64,000 nucleotides of DNA from Monocercomonoides exilis (Eukaryota; Preaxostyla; Oxymonadida; Polymastigidae). Positions within the stretch are counted from its first letter, which is position 1. The number at the start of each line of letters is the position of its first letter. The notes below the pieces were generated by a model. That model saw nothing but the letters and a program-made list of their open reading frames with translations. It searched no databases and was not told the origin of the DNA. The position numbers and the translations under genes were made by a program. The stretch is from positions 1,366,501 through 1,430,500 of the forward strand of contig LSRY02000005.1 in assembly GCA_001643675.2 (NCBI GenBank). The letters run 5' to 3'. Below are positions 12,898 to 23,765 of the stretch, piece by piece.

Positions 12898-13707
12898 AAT
12901 GCTACAACAGAAATAAAGATGAAAATATCTTTAACAAGACTTTGAACTTAGAAAGTCGATTTGAAATATTCAAGGGTAATTTTCGTTTCGAAATTTTTTT
13001 TAAAAAAAAAAAATATTTCTTTAATAATAGCATTCATTAAAGTATAATTCACAGGAAATTTGGACATGACAGATAAGAAAAAGCAAAACATGAATAATCA
13101 CCTTTTTTGATTGAAGACATCAATTCGAAAACAAAAAGTCAAACTTCCAAAAACAACCATACAAAAGCTGTTTTTAAAAAGGATAATAAAAAACGAAAGG
13201 GTTGTTTATTGAGAAAAAGGAACCAATTTCCTATTTTCTCCATTCATTGAAGCATTGTTGTATTCTATTGAACACAGACAGACAAAACCAATGTTATTTA
13301 AAATTGCTATTTAAAACAATTTGGAGTTGTGTCCTATTATTATTGGGTTATGCAAAAATTTAAAATTGAAGTGTGTACATAAAAAAAAAAAAGAAAATAT
13401 CTTGTTGAAAAAAAAGACGGATTAAACAAAAAAAGAAAGAAAGAAACCTACAAAATGAGATAATGAAAGAACGTTTGTTCGAAAAATTTATGATATGCAT
13501 ACATCAAGATTGTTTAAAAATAGAATATATATAAAGTTATAACGAATAAATCTTAAATAATACTGTTGAGCATCACTTTCTATTAAACATGAAGAGAAAG
13601 ATATTTTTTTTAACTTTTTTATTTGAAAAAAATAAGTAAATAAATAAATAAAAATAAAATAAAATAAATCCACTTCCAAAACATGAATATCAATCATGAA
13701 AATATCT

Positions 13708-16700
13708 TCAATCATCAGAAAAATAAGACAAAAACTCATCAGATTCTGCTCCATCAGACTCAACCACAACTGTCAGCTCCGAAAGATGAGCAGAAGGAAA
13801 GACCTGATGGAAAGCCCTGAAGAAAGAAACAGAAATGTCCTTTGCCCAATTCAAGGTTGGCTGATCCAAGTTGAAGTCTGCAGGGCAAATGACACGAGGA
13901 GATGAGCTGTGTGAAGAAGAAACAGGTGGAAGAAGGCCACTGCCTGTTGAAGAAGAAGAAGAAGAGGAAGATTGCAATGTTGACAAAGACGACGACGACA
14001 ACGATGATGATGATGAAGTTGAGGATGAGGATGAGGTTAAGGATGATAATGTTCCTGAAGCAGCTGATGAAGCAGATGGCAACTGCAACTGCGCCTGCGC
14101 CTGACTGATTGCTTTACGTGTGTTAAATCCGCTTCCAATCCACAAAAACAGCTTTGGCTGTTTATTCATTGCATTTTGTGAAGAATACGAAGAATACGAA
14201 GGATTGAGTGTTTCTAATTGCGAATGGGACAAATGCTGCGGGCGGTTGGAAACTAAAATGAAGCATTTGGAAGAGAGAAGCTTGTCTGAAGAAAAACAGG
14301 TGATTTCATTCCAGTGCGGATATTCAAACATTCTGGCCATTGGAATGCTTAACAGAGAGGAAGAGGAGGAGGAAGAAGAAGAGGAAGGCGAAGGAGAAGA
14401 CGATGAAGATGTTGATGAAGAGAAAGAGGAGGAAGAAAACGAAGGAGCAGAAGCAGAAATGGAAGTGGATGTGGATGTGTAAGTGTACGTGGAAGAAGGT
14501 GTCTGAAATGAAGTTGTTGTCGAACTATTTCCGATTGTTGGGAAATAACTCGAAGTTGGCAGCAGAAGCGAGCTTGTTGTTGGAGGAGAAAAGGAAGAAG
14601 ATGAAGATGAGGAAGAGGAAGAGGAGGAGGAGGAGGAAGAAGAAGAAGAAGGGGAAGACAAAGAAAGTGCCGGGAACAAAGCCGGCGGGGTGTTGCTGAT
14701 TGGTGTTGCGGTGATGAAGCCAGGTGACATGGGCGGTTGATAAGATGGAGTGCTCCTTTGAATATACTGTTCTTTCATTTCTTTTGTCTCTTTAATCTCT
14801 TTCAGCTCTTTCAGCTCTTTCTGTTCTCTTTGTTCCTTCTGTTGTATCTGTAAACTCTGCATTGTCTGCTGTGAAGGCAGCAAAGGCGAGCCAGGTGTCT
14901 TTGGCGATGAAAGCAGGAAATTGAACGAGGAAGAAGAACAAGACGAAATCGACGCGCGCCGCTTGAAGGGCGTTCGGTGCTGCTTCTGCTTTTGTGGATG
15001 ATGGATAGGGGGAAGGCGGGTCTGTGTGATTGTGGATGACTGGGAAGAAGAATGAGGATTGGAATGCGAAGGAGAAAGAGGAGAGGGAGAAGGAGATGCT
15101 GAAGAAGAAGATGAAGAAGATCCCGATGATGAAGAAGATGCCATTGAAGACGAACCAGACGCTGTTAGCTGCAAAACCTTGTGTTGTTTTGACTGACTAG
15201 GCAAGGGAAACAGAACTGTGGAGAATGCCATCTGCTGTGTTGGCGAAGTAACCGTCCTCACACGCGACCCGGGCGAGCCCAGCTCTCTCACTTTGCCCAG
15301 TTTAGCTGTTCCCTTGGAAGAATACGTCGAAAGCGAATGAAGCGGCCTCTTGTTGTTAATGCTGATGCTGCTAATTCCATTGCTATTGATATTGCTGTTA
15401 TTGTTATTATTGCTGGTTATGTTGTTTGAGTGAATGTTGTCTTCCATCTGTGACAATTGCAGTGTTTGTCCAATGTGAATCTTCGGCAGCACAGTTGCTG
15501 AATCCATGCTCCTTCGAACAAACGTCGCTTCACCAAACAGCCGATCGCTCTCTTTTTCTCTCCTTTTGGAGTCTGTGAAGAAATCTGGAAATTCTCTATC
15601 TTTCTCTCTTTCTTTCTCCTTCTCCTTCTCCTTCTCTTTCTCTCCTCCTCCTCCTCCTTTCCCATTCATCTGCTCTGGAAACTGCAGCGACAATATTCTG
15701 CATTCCTTCCAGTTCTTTCTTTTGACTCCTGTTTCATTCACTGAAGATTGCATCGCTTCCTTTCTCGAGCAATGTGGCTGAGGAGAGCTGGGGCAAGAAA
15801 AAATAGAGGCAGAAACATGTGTTGGAGGGGAGAAGATGGATTGTGAAGGAGAAGGAGAAGAAGAAGAAGAAGCGGAAGAAGAAGAAGAATGAAATGATGG
15901 ATGGGAGATGGAGACATTAGGAGAGGCAAAGGGAGAAGGAGAAGATGCAACAGAAGAAGAAGAAGATGTTGATGATGTTGATGAACAAGACGCAGATGAT
16001 GCAGAGAAGGTGGAGACGATGGCTGACATGGAAGAGAGAGTGCTGTTGGATGATGATGATGATGAGGAAGAGGAGGAGGAGGAAGAGGAAGATGATGATG
16101 AGAATGCAGAAGAGTGAGAGGTTGTTGGAGATGTTGAAGACACTGGAGTCAGAGGGGTGGGCGTGACAGTACAAGAATTAGAAGATGAATAAGAGGAGGA
16201 AGAGGAAGAAGAAGAAGGAAATGAAGAAGAATAAGTTGAGAAGATAGGAGAAGGTGTCTGAGAAGTTAATGTTCCGAACTTGGAGTGGTGAACAGGAGGG
16301 AGACAAGGTTCGCTATGGACTTCGTATATAACACTCTGTGCTTGTTGCTGTGTTTGTTGCTGTTGCTGCTGCTGCTGCTTTTGTGGCTGTTGATGCATCT
16401 GTCCTTTCTTCTGCTGGAGTTTTGGTGTGGATTGTTTGGAGATGTTTGATAACACTTCGTTTTGTTTGGTTTCTTCTTCTTCTTCTTCTTCATTTTCTGC
16501 ATTCTTTTGAGAGAAAGAGCACGATTTTTCACCGCTTGCTGTTGATGTCAATACTTCGCAATCACCACAAGAAGAAGAAGAGGAAGAGGAAGTGCGCATT
16601 GTGATTCGCAGAGAAGAAGACATCAGCACAGTTGGCGTGTCTGCTGAATGTGAATTGGAGATACGCTGTGGACGCGAATGGCGATGGTGTTGAGCAGGGC

Positions 16701-19700
16701 TTTGTCTGAAGGCACTGGAAAAGACAGGAGAAAGAGGAGATGTTGGCACTCCAATGACTGTTGAGACTCCAAATGAAGGAAGCGATTTGTGGTTGAGTTG
16801 GTGCTTGCCACTGATGCTTTTCTTTCTCTGAGAAGAATGTTCTTTCTCTTTCTCTTTCTCTTTCTCCTTCTCCTTCTCTCTCTTTCTCTCTTGATTTTTC
16901 TCTTCCTCTTCTCCTTCCACCTCTTCCTCAATCAACTTCTCTACATTTCCTTCTTCTTCCTCCACTTCTTCTTCTCGCTCTTTCTCCTTCTCTTGCTCTT
17001 TCTCTTTCTCTTTCTCTTTCTCTTTCTCTTTCTCTTTCTCTTTCTCTTTCTCTTTCTCTTGTTCCTGTTCTTGCTCCTTCCCTTCCTTCCCCATCTGTCT
17101 CATTGCCTCTTTCCTCATCCTGTTGTACAGCCTGCCATCAATCGGCGTCCATATCCCTTCAGCCAGCTCCCACGACGCCTGCTCGTCAAACACCCTGTTC
17201 TCTCCAATGCCCCTCCACTCTCCTTTCATCCACTCCATCCACTTTGCCTCTCCTCCTTCAATCTCTTCGCTCCCTCTCCGATTTCTCGCTGAATCTGACC
17301 CGCCCACACACCCAAACAGATCTTCTCCGCTTCCTCCTCCTCCTCCAAATGAGCATCGAGAAGAACGCGACGAATGCTTTCTGAACGAAAACGGGTGCAT
17401 TTGCGCATCTGCCTCTTCCGCGGCGGATAAAAGCGCCTCAAAGAACAAGTGCTCTTCTTCTGTGTTCTGAGTGACTGCACAGATAAGCCCTGTGGTTGGG
17501 TTCAACGGAGCGAAGGGGAGCAGCAAGGGGTCGAAGTTGTATTCAGGGCGGATGGGGAAAGAAGGAGGAGAAGGCGACTGATAGTTCAGAGAGGAAAGGT
17601 AGTTGTCAGCAGAAGGAGAAACAGGCTGGGAATCGGAGAGAGAAGAGTGGGAGCGGTGATGATGAAGATGATGAGGGGGAATGGGGGAGAAAGAGGAGGA
17701 GAGGCGCAGAGGAGACGATTGTTCGGGTGAGACAAGGGGAAAGACCGAAGAAGAAGCAGAAGCAGAAGAAGATAAAGAAGAAGAAGGGGAAGGCGAAGGA
17801 AAAGCAGAGCAAGCAGCGAATGTTGGGGTGGATGCTATGGAAGCAGCAGACTGATTGTTGGAGGAGATGCAGCGCGGGTTTGGGGGCAGCTCTGACACAG
17901 CCGATGGAGAGAGAGGGGCAGCATTCAAACAAGACGGGCAGACTGTGTGTTCGCAGTCAGAAGAGAGATTTGAGGAACTTTTGAGGAGAGATTGAGACGC
18001 GTGGCAGACTGAAGGGCAGTTGGCAACAGCAAAAGAAGAGGAAGAGGAAGAGTTTGAGAGAGCGTTGAGCTTTGAAGGGTCTCCAGAGGAAATCGGGCAA
18101 AACGGGTTTTTTTCTGCTTCTTGGTCGATTGGAAGCATCTCATCCAGCTGCCACATGTTCTCTTCGTCGTCTTCTTCAGCGCTTGTTGAATTCTTCTTCT
18201 GAGAAGAAAACGAAAGCTTTGCAGAAAACCGTTTTTCGTCGCCTGGCAAATGAAAAGAAGAAGAAGAAGAAGAAGAAGAGGGAAATGAAGAAGAAGAAGA
18301 GGAGGAGGAGGAAGAAGAAGAAATAGCAGAAGAGGAAGAATCAGTTGAAATACAAATAGAAGGTGTGTTGTGTGGTGGTGTGGGAGGTGTCTGTGTGGAA
18401 GAGCCATTTAACAGATCAGATGAGAAATATCGAGAGTTTGGTGGTGAATGCTTAGAATTGGAAGAAGATAGCGATGCATTGAAAGAAGAAGAAGAAGAAG
18501 ACTGTTTTTGCTTGGAATTCAAAGAATTTTGTGAAAAATTAAGGAAAGAAGACTCAGATGCTGTGTTGGTGGTTTGTTCAGAATGAGAAGGAAGTGAAGA
18601 TAGAAGTGTGGTGGATGTCTGCAGAAGATGTTTAGCTGAGTCAGTTCTGTGATGTGACGATGAGGAAGAAGAAGAGGAAGAAGAGGAAGAGAAAGACAAA
18701 CTTGAAAAGGGAGGAGATGAAGAATTACCCGAAGGAGAAGGAGAAGGAGAAGAAGAAAGCGAATCCAGCGCATACGGAGATTTCTGCACATTCCCCAGTA
18801 TGCCAGTAGCATTGCACAGCAGAGGAGTGGATGATGAGTGGACAAGAGGTGATGTGACGAGTGACGGAGAAGACAGAGAAGCGGATTCGGGTGACGTGTC
18901 AACCACATCCAGGTTGTTGAAGTGAAGTGTATTTTGCTTTCGCATGAAGGTGCTGTCAGGACTGCCTTCTTTGCTTGCCTCGCTCTTCACCTCCACATTC
19001 TCTATATTATCTTGATAGTTTTCAATGTTTTCTATATTCTCAATATCTTCTTCACTCTCTCCGTTTTCATCTTCTCCAACGCAAATCCCCTCACAGTTAT
19101 ACGTCCTGTTGAGTGTCGCCACATCTGCCACTGCAACATCACTTTTCCTTTCCTTCATCGGCAGCCCCAGCGAATCGATGCTGTTCGACCGGAAGAGAAT
19201 CATCGAGTGCAGAACAGGAGACGTCCGCGTCTGCTCATGCTGCTGAAGTAACAGCTGCTGCTGCTGCACTTGCTGTGTCTGTGATTGTATTTGTGTCTGT
19301 TGTTGAGTTTGACTTTGACTTTGATTTTGTCCTTGTTGTTGTCCTTGTTGTTGTTGCTGTTGTTGTGTCTGTGTCTGAGTCCGCAAACAACCCTGGTTGC
19401 CCAACTGCTTCTGACTGCCATTCTCACTCACTTGCCTTCGGTTTCCTGAGCTTGGCCGGCTGCTGTGCTGCTCTGAGAAGTTTGCCAGGCTCCTGTCCGA
19501 GCTGACTGTCCTCGCTGAACAAGAAGCAAAAGACGAGTACGAAGCACAGCGGTGTGTAGAAGAGCTATTCACCAGAAACGGGCACACAATCTCCGTCTTC
19601 AGTTCCAATGGACGCATCGTCGAAGGTAGCGTGTGGCACAGCTGCAGATGGGACGCGAACCAGAGTGACTGCACCCGCAGCTCCTCCTTCGCTGCCGAGC

Positions 19701-20973
19701 CCATCCACAGCGCTGCCCCATGAGGCATCCACAGCACGTAGCAGAACCGCCCGTCGAAGTCCGTTTTCTTCCACGGCGTGTTCACCAGCGTCGGCGCGCA
19801 GACTGCTGGAATCGACATCACTGCACTCTCAAACTCTTTCAGGTGCCGCTCGCCTTCTGCTTTCTGCTCCGCTTCTGACGGAACGGCCTGGCTTGGCATG
19901 ACACAGTTGCTTCCACTTCCACTTCCGCTGCCGAAAGAGCTCAGCATTCTCACAGCCTCCACATTCACCTCCATGGAATCTCCCCCAAACGCAAATCTTT
20001 GTGCCACGCCATCTGAGGCTGAGCGCTTTGTGCCGTTGAACTCGTGTTCAGCGCCGATGCGGAACAGCTGCGGCGGCACAGGCCCAGCCTGGAGCATCTG
20101 GCCCCAGTCTTCCAGCTGGCTGACAAATCCATAGTTCGGTCTGACTATCCCGCGGGTGGTGCGGACGTAGGACAGGGCAGTGGTGAAGTCGATCTGCGCT
20201 GCCCACATGACGTAGCACAGTGTGAACGTGGCAGCACGGGAGACGCCCTGGTGGCAGTGCAGGAAGACTTTTCCATTCGGAGTCTTTCTGACCATCTCGA
20301 TGCATCCAATGATGTATGGAAACAGGCAAATAATGTCCTCTGAGGCATCATCACGGACGTACAATGTGATGTAGTGGAAATCGTTTGGAAAGTAATTGGG
20401 ATAAACTCCACCAACGCAATTAATGATATGGGTGATTCCAGTTGCCTTCAGAAGATCTCGATTTGAGGCTGCAGTTTTTGATCCAAGATACAAAAAAGGA
20501 AATATCTCTGAACATTGAGCATCGTAAAACGCAAGTTTCTGTGCCTTAAGCTCTTTTTCATCATCAAACTCCGTTCTTATTTTTTGTGTTGGAACTTCTA
20601 AAGTAAGTTTTGGAAGCATTCTACGAAAGCCACCAACCGGCTTTTTTGGTTCAGTTTCGTTATCTGTAAGATTTGATGAAGTTTGCGAAATTGATTCTGA
20701 ACTGGATAAACTTTGTTGTCCAAAAGTTGCTCGTGGAGAAAGCGGAGAAAATGGCGTTGAAGGTTGCTTTATTGGAGTTAAAGAAATAGGAGTTATCCTT
20801 GTTGGAGTTGTTGGATGAGGAGATGGAAGAGATGGACAAAATCCGAAAGGCGAAAGTGGAGGTTGTGATTGTTCTGATAATGTTCGAAGAGGTGTAAATG
20901 AAAGGGATGGTGGTCGTTTTCCTTTCTGAGATTTGATTTGTGGAGAAGAATCCGAACTCTTAAAGAATGACAT
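13708..20973 (-). CDS. MKP1-like dual-specificity phosphatase with gelsolin-like segments
   Basis: Single-exon, 2421 residues, starting MSFFKSSDSS. Residues about 150-292 form a dual-specificity phosphatase domain: signature HCHQGVSR with catalytic Cys240 and Arg246, a general-acid Asp at about 208, and the RPNYGF loop. Such enzymes remove phosphate from Tyr and Thr/Ser, classically on MAP kinases. Residues about 389-445 (FCYVLWMPHGAALWMG) look like a gelsolin repeat. A second gelsolin-like stretch lies near the C-terminus (PHWNEITCFSS, then LFLWIGSG, ending VVVESDGAESDEF). DSP followed by gelsolin-like and serine-rich regions is the architecture of plant MKP1. Here the serine-rich part is enormous, with runs of Ser, Gln and Lys-Glu repeats over more than 1500 residues. 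The N-terminal 150 residues are rich in Ser/Thr-Pro sites. Cytosolic: no signal peptide or membrane span is seen. Substrate not inferable. Confidence 0.85.
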   Translation of the reverse strand: MSFFKSSDSSPQIKSQKGKRPPSLSFTPLRTLSEQSQPPLSPFGFCPSLPSPHPTTPTRITPISLTPIKQPSTPFSPLSPRATFGQQSLSSSESISQTSSNLTDNETEPKKPVGGFRRMLPKLTLEVPTQKIRTEFDDEKELKAQKLAFYDAQCSEIFPFLYLGSKTAASNRDLLKATGITHIINCVGGVYPNYFPNDFHYITLYVRDDASEDIICLFPYIIGCIEMVRKTPNGKVFLHCHQGVSRAATFTLCYVMWAAQIDFTTALSYVRTTRGIVRPNYGFVSQLEDWGQMLQAGPVPPQLFRIGAEHEFNGTKRSASDGVAQRFAFGGDSMEVNVEAVRMLSSFGSGSGSGSNCVMPSQAVPSEAEQKAEGERHLKEFESAVMSIPAVCAPTLVNTPWKKTDFDGRFCYVLWMPHGAALWMGSAAKEELRVQSLWFASHLQLCHTLPSTMRPLELKTEIVCPFLVNSSSTHRCASYSSFASCSARTVSSDRSLANFSEQHSSRPSSGNRRQVSENGSQKQLGNQGCLRTQTQTQQQQQQQGQQQGQNQSQSQTQQQTQIQSQTQQVQQQQLLLQQHEQTRTSPVLHSMILFRSNSIDSLGLPMKERKSDVAVADVATLNRTYNCEGICVGEDENGESEEDIENIENIENYQDNIENVEVKSEASKEGSPDSTFMRKQNTLHFNNLDVVDTSPESASLSSPSLVTSPLVHSSSTPLLCNATGILGNVQKSPYALDSLSSSPSPSPSGNSSSPPFSSLSFSSSSSSSSSSSSHHRTDSAKHLLQTSTTLLSSLPSHSEQTTNTASESSFLNFSQNSLNSKQKQSSSSSSFNASLSSSNSKHSPPNSRYFSSDLLNGSSTQTPPTPPHNTPSICISTDSSSSAISSSSSSSSSSSSFPSSSSSSSSFHLPGDEKRFSAKLSFSSQKKNSTSAEEDDEENMWQLDEMLPIDQEAEKNPFCPISSGDPSKLNALSNSSSSSSFAVANCPSVCHASQSLLKSSSNLSSDCEHTVCPSCLNAAPLSPSAVSELPPNPRCISSNNQSAASIASTPTFAACSAFPSPSPSSSLSSSASASSSVFPLVSPEQSSPLRLSSSFSPIPPHHLHHHRSHSSLSDSQPVSPSADNYLSSLNYQSPSPPSFPIRPEYNFDPLLLPFAPLNPTTGLICAVTQNTEEEHLFFEALLSAAEEADAQMHPFSFRKHSSRSSRCSFGGGGGSGEDLFGCVGGSDSARNRRGSEEIEGGEAKWMEWMKGEWRGIGENRVFDEQASWELAEGIWTPIDGRLYNRMRKEAMRQMGKEGKEQEQEQEKEKEKEKEKEKEKEKEKEKEQEKEKEREEEVEEEEGNVEKLIEEEVEGEEEEKNQERKREKEKEKEKEKEKEHSSQRKKSISGKHQLNHKSLPSFGVSTVIGVPTSPLSPVFSSAFRQSPAQHHRHSRPQRISNSHSADTPTVLMSSSLRITMRTSSSSSSSCGDCEVLTSTASGEKSCSFSQKNAENEEEEEEETKQNEVLSNISKQSTPKLQQKKGQMHQQPQKQQQQQQQQTQQQAQSVIYEVHSEPCLPPVHHSKFGTLTSQTPSPIFSTYSSSFPSSSSSSSSYSSSNSCTVTPTPLTPVSSTSPTTSHSSAFSSSSSSSSSSSSSSSSSSNSTLSSMSAIVSTFSASSASCSSTSSTSSSSSVASSPSPFASPNVSISHPSFHSSSSSASSSSSPSPSQSIFSPPTHVSASIFSCPSSPQPHCSRKEAMQSSVNETGVKRKNWKECRILSLQFPEQMNGKGGGGGEKEKEKEKEKEREKDREFPDFFTDSKRREKESDRLFGEATFVRRSMDSATVLPKIHIGQTLQLSQMEDNIHSNNITSNNNNNSNINSNGISSISINNKRPLHSLSTYSSKGTAKLGKVRELGSPGSRVRTVTSPTQQMAFSTVLFPLPSQSKQHKVLQLTASGSSSMASSSSSGSSSSSSSASPSPSPLSPSHSNPHSSSQSSTITQTRLPPIHHPQKQKQHRTPFKRRASISSCSSSSFNFLLSSPKTPGSPLLPSQQTMQSLQIQQKEQREQKELKELKEIKETKEMKEQYIQRSTPSYQPPMSPGFITATPISNTPPALFPALSLSSPSSSSSSSSSSSSSSSSSSSFSPPTTSSLLLPTSSYFPTIGNSSTTTSFQTPSSTYTYTSTSTSISASAPSFSSSSFSSSTSSSSSPSPSSSSSSSSSSLLSIPMARMFEYPHWNEITCFSSDKLLSSKCFILVSNRPQHLSHSQLETLNPSYSSYSSQNAMNKQPKLFLWIGSGFNTRKAISQAQAQLQLPSASSAASGTLSSLTSSSSSTSSSSSLSSSSLSTLQSSSSSSSSTGSGLLPPVSSSHSSSPRVICPADFNLDQPTLNWAKDISVSFFRAFHQVFPSAHLSELTVVVESDGAESDEFLSYFSDD
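16999..17060. repeat. TCTTTC hexamer microsatellite inside the phosphatase gene
   Basis: About ten tandem copies of a 6-bp unit. Read on the minus strand they encode an alternating Glu-Lys run. The unit length keeps the frame, so copy-number change alters only the length of the charged linker. Confidence 0.85.
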
Positions 20974-21536
20974 GCTCAGCTGAATTTTTCTTGAGTTTGG
21001 GCTTTATTTCAAACTAAAGATTGTAATATACCACTATTAAAAAGTGGAATTTAACATTAATAAAAAGGAAAAAAATAAATTTATTAAAAATATGAAGCAA
21101 ATTAGAAATTACAAAAAAATTCACTCATATTTAAAATCTAAATTTTCAAAAATAAATTGAATATCAGCATTTCTATTTTCACTCAGCATTTTTGCATACA
21201 TTTGTCTAGAATATCACCAATAAAGAATTTCTGAAAAATGAAATCGATTGATGGCACTGATCAAAATTTGATAGAAGTTTCACCATTGCATAACAAGAAT
21301 CTGAATAATATTATTTCATAAATATTTGAACACATTAATATATATGTGTATATACATACTTATTAAAGTGTATTTAATTAATTTTGATTTCAAAATATAT
21401 TTTCTTGATTCAACTGTTTTAAAACGAAGTGCATAAAAATAAAACAAATTGCCTGTGCAAAATATAATTTAAATTGTATGTGGTTATTAAAAGAAAAATT
21501 TTTATCATAAAAAACCATATTTAATATATTGTTAGC
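20974..21536. promoter_or_regulatory. Divergent intergenic region between phosphatase and phosphoesterase
   Basis: 563 bp, very AT-rich, between two genes read away from each other, so both promoters should lie here. No specific element such as a defined Inr or TATA box could be singled out against the AT background. Confidence 0.4.
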
Positions 21537-23685
21537 ATGGTTTTCATTTTTTTGCTTTCAGTTATTTTCGCAATCAGATCCGAAAGTAACGATGATTCGC
21601 AAATTAAAGTCACTATTTTGCATACAACTGACAGTATGCTTCAATTTTTTATTTCTGGTATTTGACTTTATGCATCAAAAATTACTAAGTGCATGGATGG
21701 ATTAATGGACATTTACACGAGCCAGAATTAGATGCTGACCTTGGAGATTTATATAATTATATTTATTGGAAAAAATCAAGAAAAGATCCAAATGAAATTG
21801 TATTGGCATTTGACACTGGGGATTATACTCAAGGAACAGGACTTAGTGATGCAACACCCGTTCAAGGAGAATTTATTTTTGAGCAAGTTAAAAGGATACC
21901 TTATGATGGATTGTGCATTGGAAATCATGAATTGAGATCAAATGGATGCATTGACAATATTGCAAATAATGTTGCTCCATTTTGGAGAGGAAAGTATTTG
22001 GCGCTGAATGCTCGTCATGTTGATTCGTCCAAACAATTGGGTGGAAAATATTTCACAATTGATCTTCCTAATAATGTTGGAAAGGCACTGGTTTTTGGAT
22101 TTCTTGTATCTTCATGCACTCATGATACAAAATCTGTTCTTTTGACGGTATCTCAGTCATTGAAAGATCCGATGTTCAATCAAGCATTTTCAACTCCAAA
22201 TGTTTCGCTAATAATTTGTTTGTGCCACATTGACACGCCAAATCCTGACGTAGAACTGATTCGAAAGTTTATGAAGTCACACAAGCCAAATATTCCAGTT
22301 GTCATGCTTACTGGACATTCGCATTTAACTAGAATAGAAACTCCAACTCCCGATGACTATGTGATGGAGAGTGGGTTCTACTCGAACGTGATTGGAAATC
22401 TGCAGTTCCATCTGTCAAAGAGCGCATCGAAAGGAAGATACTTTGAGCCTCTTGTTGAGATGGTGGACTACACGCAAAGCTGGGTGGATATGTCGAAAGA
22501 AGCGCTTCAGCAGTCCGCTGGCTTCAACAGCAGCAGCGGGTGGGACACGCCGATGGGCTCATCTATCAAGGCTGCCATCCACAAGAAGGTTGCTGAGCTC
22601 AATCTCACCAGGCAGATTGGGTGCTCACCGAAGCATTTTTCGATGTTTCCGAAGGGCTTTTTCTTTTCCTCTTTGTATGACTTTGTTTTGGATACGGCTT
22701 TCCCCAAGATGTTCAAGAAGCAGCAGCTGGACTACGTCTTTTCGCTTCCGAATTTGGTGTTTAGATGTATTGTTCAATTTTTTTAATTCATTTTTTTTCA
22801 CAATTATTTAATTTCTGCTTTATTTTTCTTATCATAATTATTAAATTCATAACAAATAAAAACTTACTCTCTTTCTCTCTTTCTCTCTTTCTCTCTTTCT
22901 CTCTTTCTCTCTTTCTCTCTTCAGACGATCTCTACAAAGGCCCCATCGTGGAGGATGATCTGTATGCTGTTGATCCATTCAACTACGGCTTGGGTGTGTT
23001 TCCTTCTGTGAGTGCTGCTCATCTGAAGAAAGTGGCTTCGTTACTTGGCTCAACTGTGTTCTCTTCCAATCTGAAGAAGCTGGCAGACGATGAGAAGGTG
23101 AATTTCGTGTTCACCACAAACGAAGCAGCGAATGTGCAGAGCAAGTTTGAGCAGGTTGCGCCTGGGCAGTACAAATGGAATGCTGTTGGGACTTCTGTTA
23201 GAACACTGTTTAGAGATTATGTGATAAGCAACTTGAAGTGGTTTGCTTTTTTAATTAATTATTTTTTTTTTAATTCTTTTATTCATTTATTTTTATTTGT
23301 GATTGATTTTCATATAAAAATAATTGTTATTTTCTTTATATTTTCTGCTTCTCCAATATAGTTAATAGTGATTTTCCTGATTTTTAGTTAAGAATTCTAA
23401 GAGTTCAAATTTTGGTTTTTGGTTTTATCCTCTTCTTCTTCTTCTTCTTCTTCTTCTTCTCTTCAACGAAATCGTTGCAACGAATGAAAGTGATATGTTT
23501 ATTCCTTATCCACAAGCGTATCTCTCGACTGTGAACAATACTAAGCAAAGGTGAATAAGTTGCGTTATCGATTTTTAAACTAATTTTTGTGGATTTATAT
23601 ATTATCTAAAAATTCTAATTATTTTAGCTAATTTATATTTTACTTATATTATCTTTACAGATTCATATCAATAATTTTGAAATGA
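21537..23685 (+). CDS. Secreted 5'-nucleotidase-type metallophosphoesterase
   Basis: Five exons solved by phase: 21537-21633, 21690-22766, 22925-23220, 23393-23550, 23661-23685 (550 residues). The N-terminus MVFIFLLSVIFAIRS is a signal peptide, so the product enters the secretory pathway. All five calcineurin-like metal-binding motifs are readable: TTDMHG (completed across intron 1), DTGDYTQG, IGNHE, LCHID and TGHSH. This is the set of the 5'-nucleotidase/UshA-like and yeast Smn1-like phosphoesterases, which hydrolyse phosphate esters with a two-metal centre. Exon 3 carries DLYKGPIVEDDLYAVDPF, matching the C-terminal domain of this group. Exon 4 contains a CTT repeat giving about ten Leu after FGFWFYP, possibly a membrane-associating segment. 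The junction of exons 3 and 4 (donor GTGATA, acceptor TTAAG) is the least secure. The exact substrate is unknown. Confidence 0.82.
22867..22921. repeat. CTCTCTTT microsatellite forming an intron pyrimidine tract
   Basis: Tandem 8-bp CT-rich units fill the 3' half of intron 2 of the phosphoesterase gene, directly ahead of the CAG acceptor at 22922-22924, so the microsatellite serves as the polypyrimidine tract. Confidence 0.85.
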
Positions 23686-23765
23686 ATTTTTCGAGTTCAA
23701 TAGATAAATAAATTAAAAATTATTCCCATAAATTTTTCATTCATATAACAAAAATCCAATAAAAA

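Larger units (their letters stand above)
11017..13707. other. Long AT-rich intergenic region, no intact gene
   Basis: About 2.7 kb between two minus-strand genes. It holds a MITE-like copy, a second MITE remnant and two long poly-A tracts (listed separately). Frames at 11687-12004 (minus) and 12043-12312 (plus) are about 90-105 codons, strongly AT-driven and without recognisable domains, so they are not called. Confidence 0.6.

Noticed and set aside
13871-18600. Many long plus-strand frames rich in Glu, Lys or Leu opposite the phosphatase gene
   Set aside because: They are complements of the Ser, Gln and Glu-Lys runs of the minus-strand gene; composition is explained by the microsatellites.
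23221-23361. Open reading through the phosphoesterase exon 3 end (Phe/Ile-rich extension)
   Set aside because: The extension is AT-rich intron-like sequence ending in TAG; splicing from GTGATA to TTAAG restores a frame continuing to FGFWFYP and NEIVATNES.
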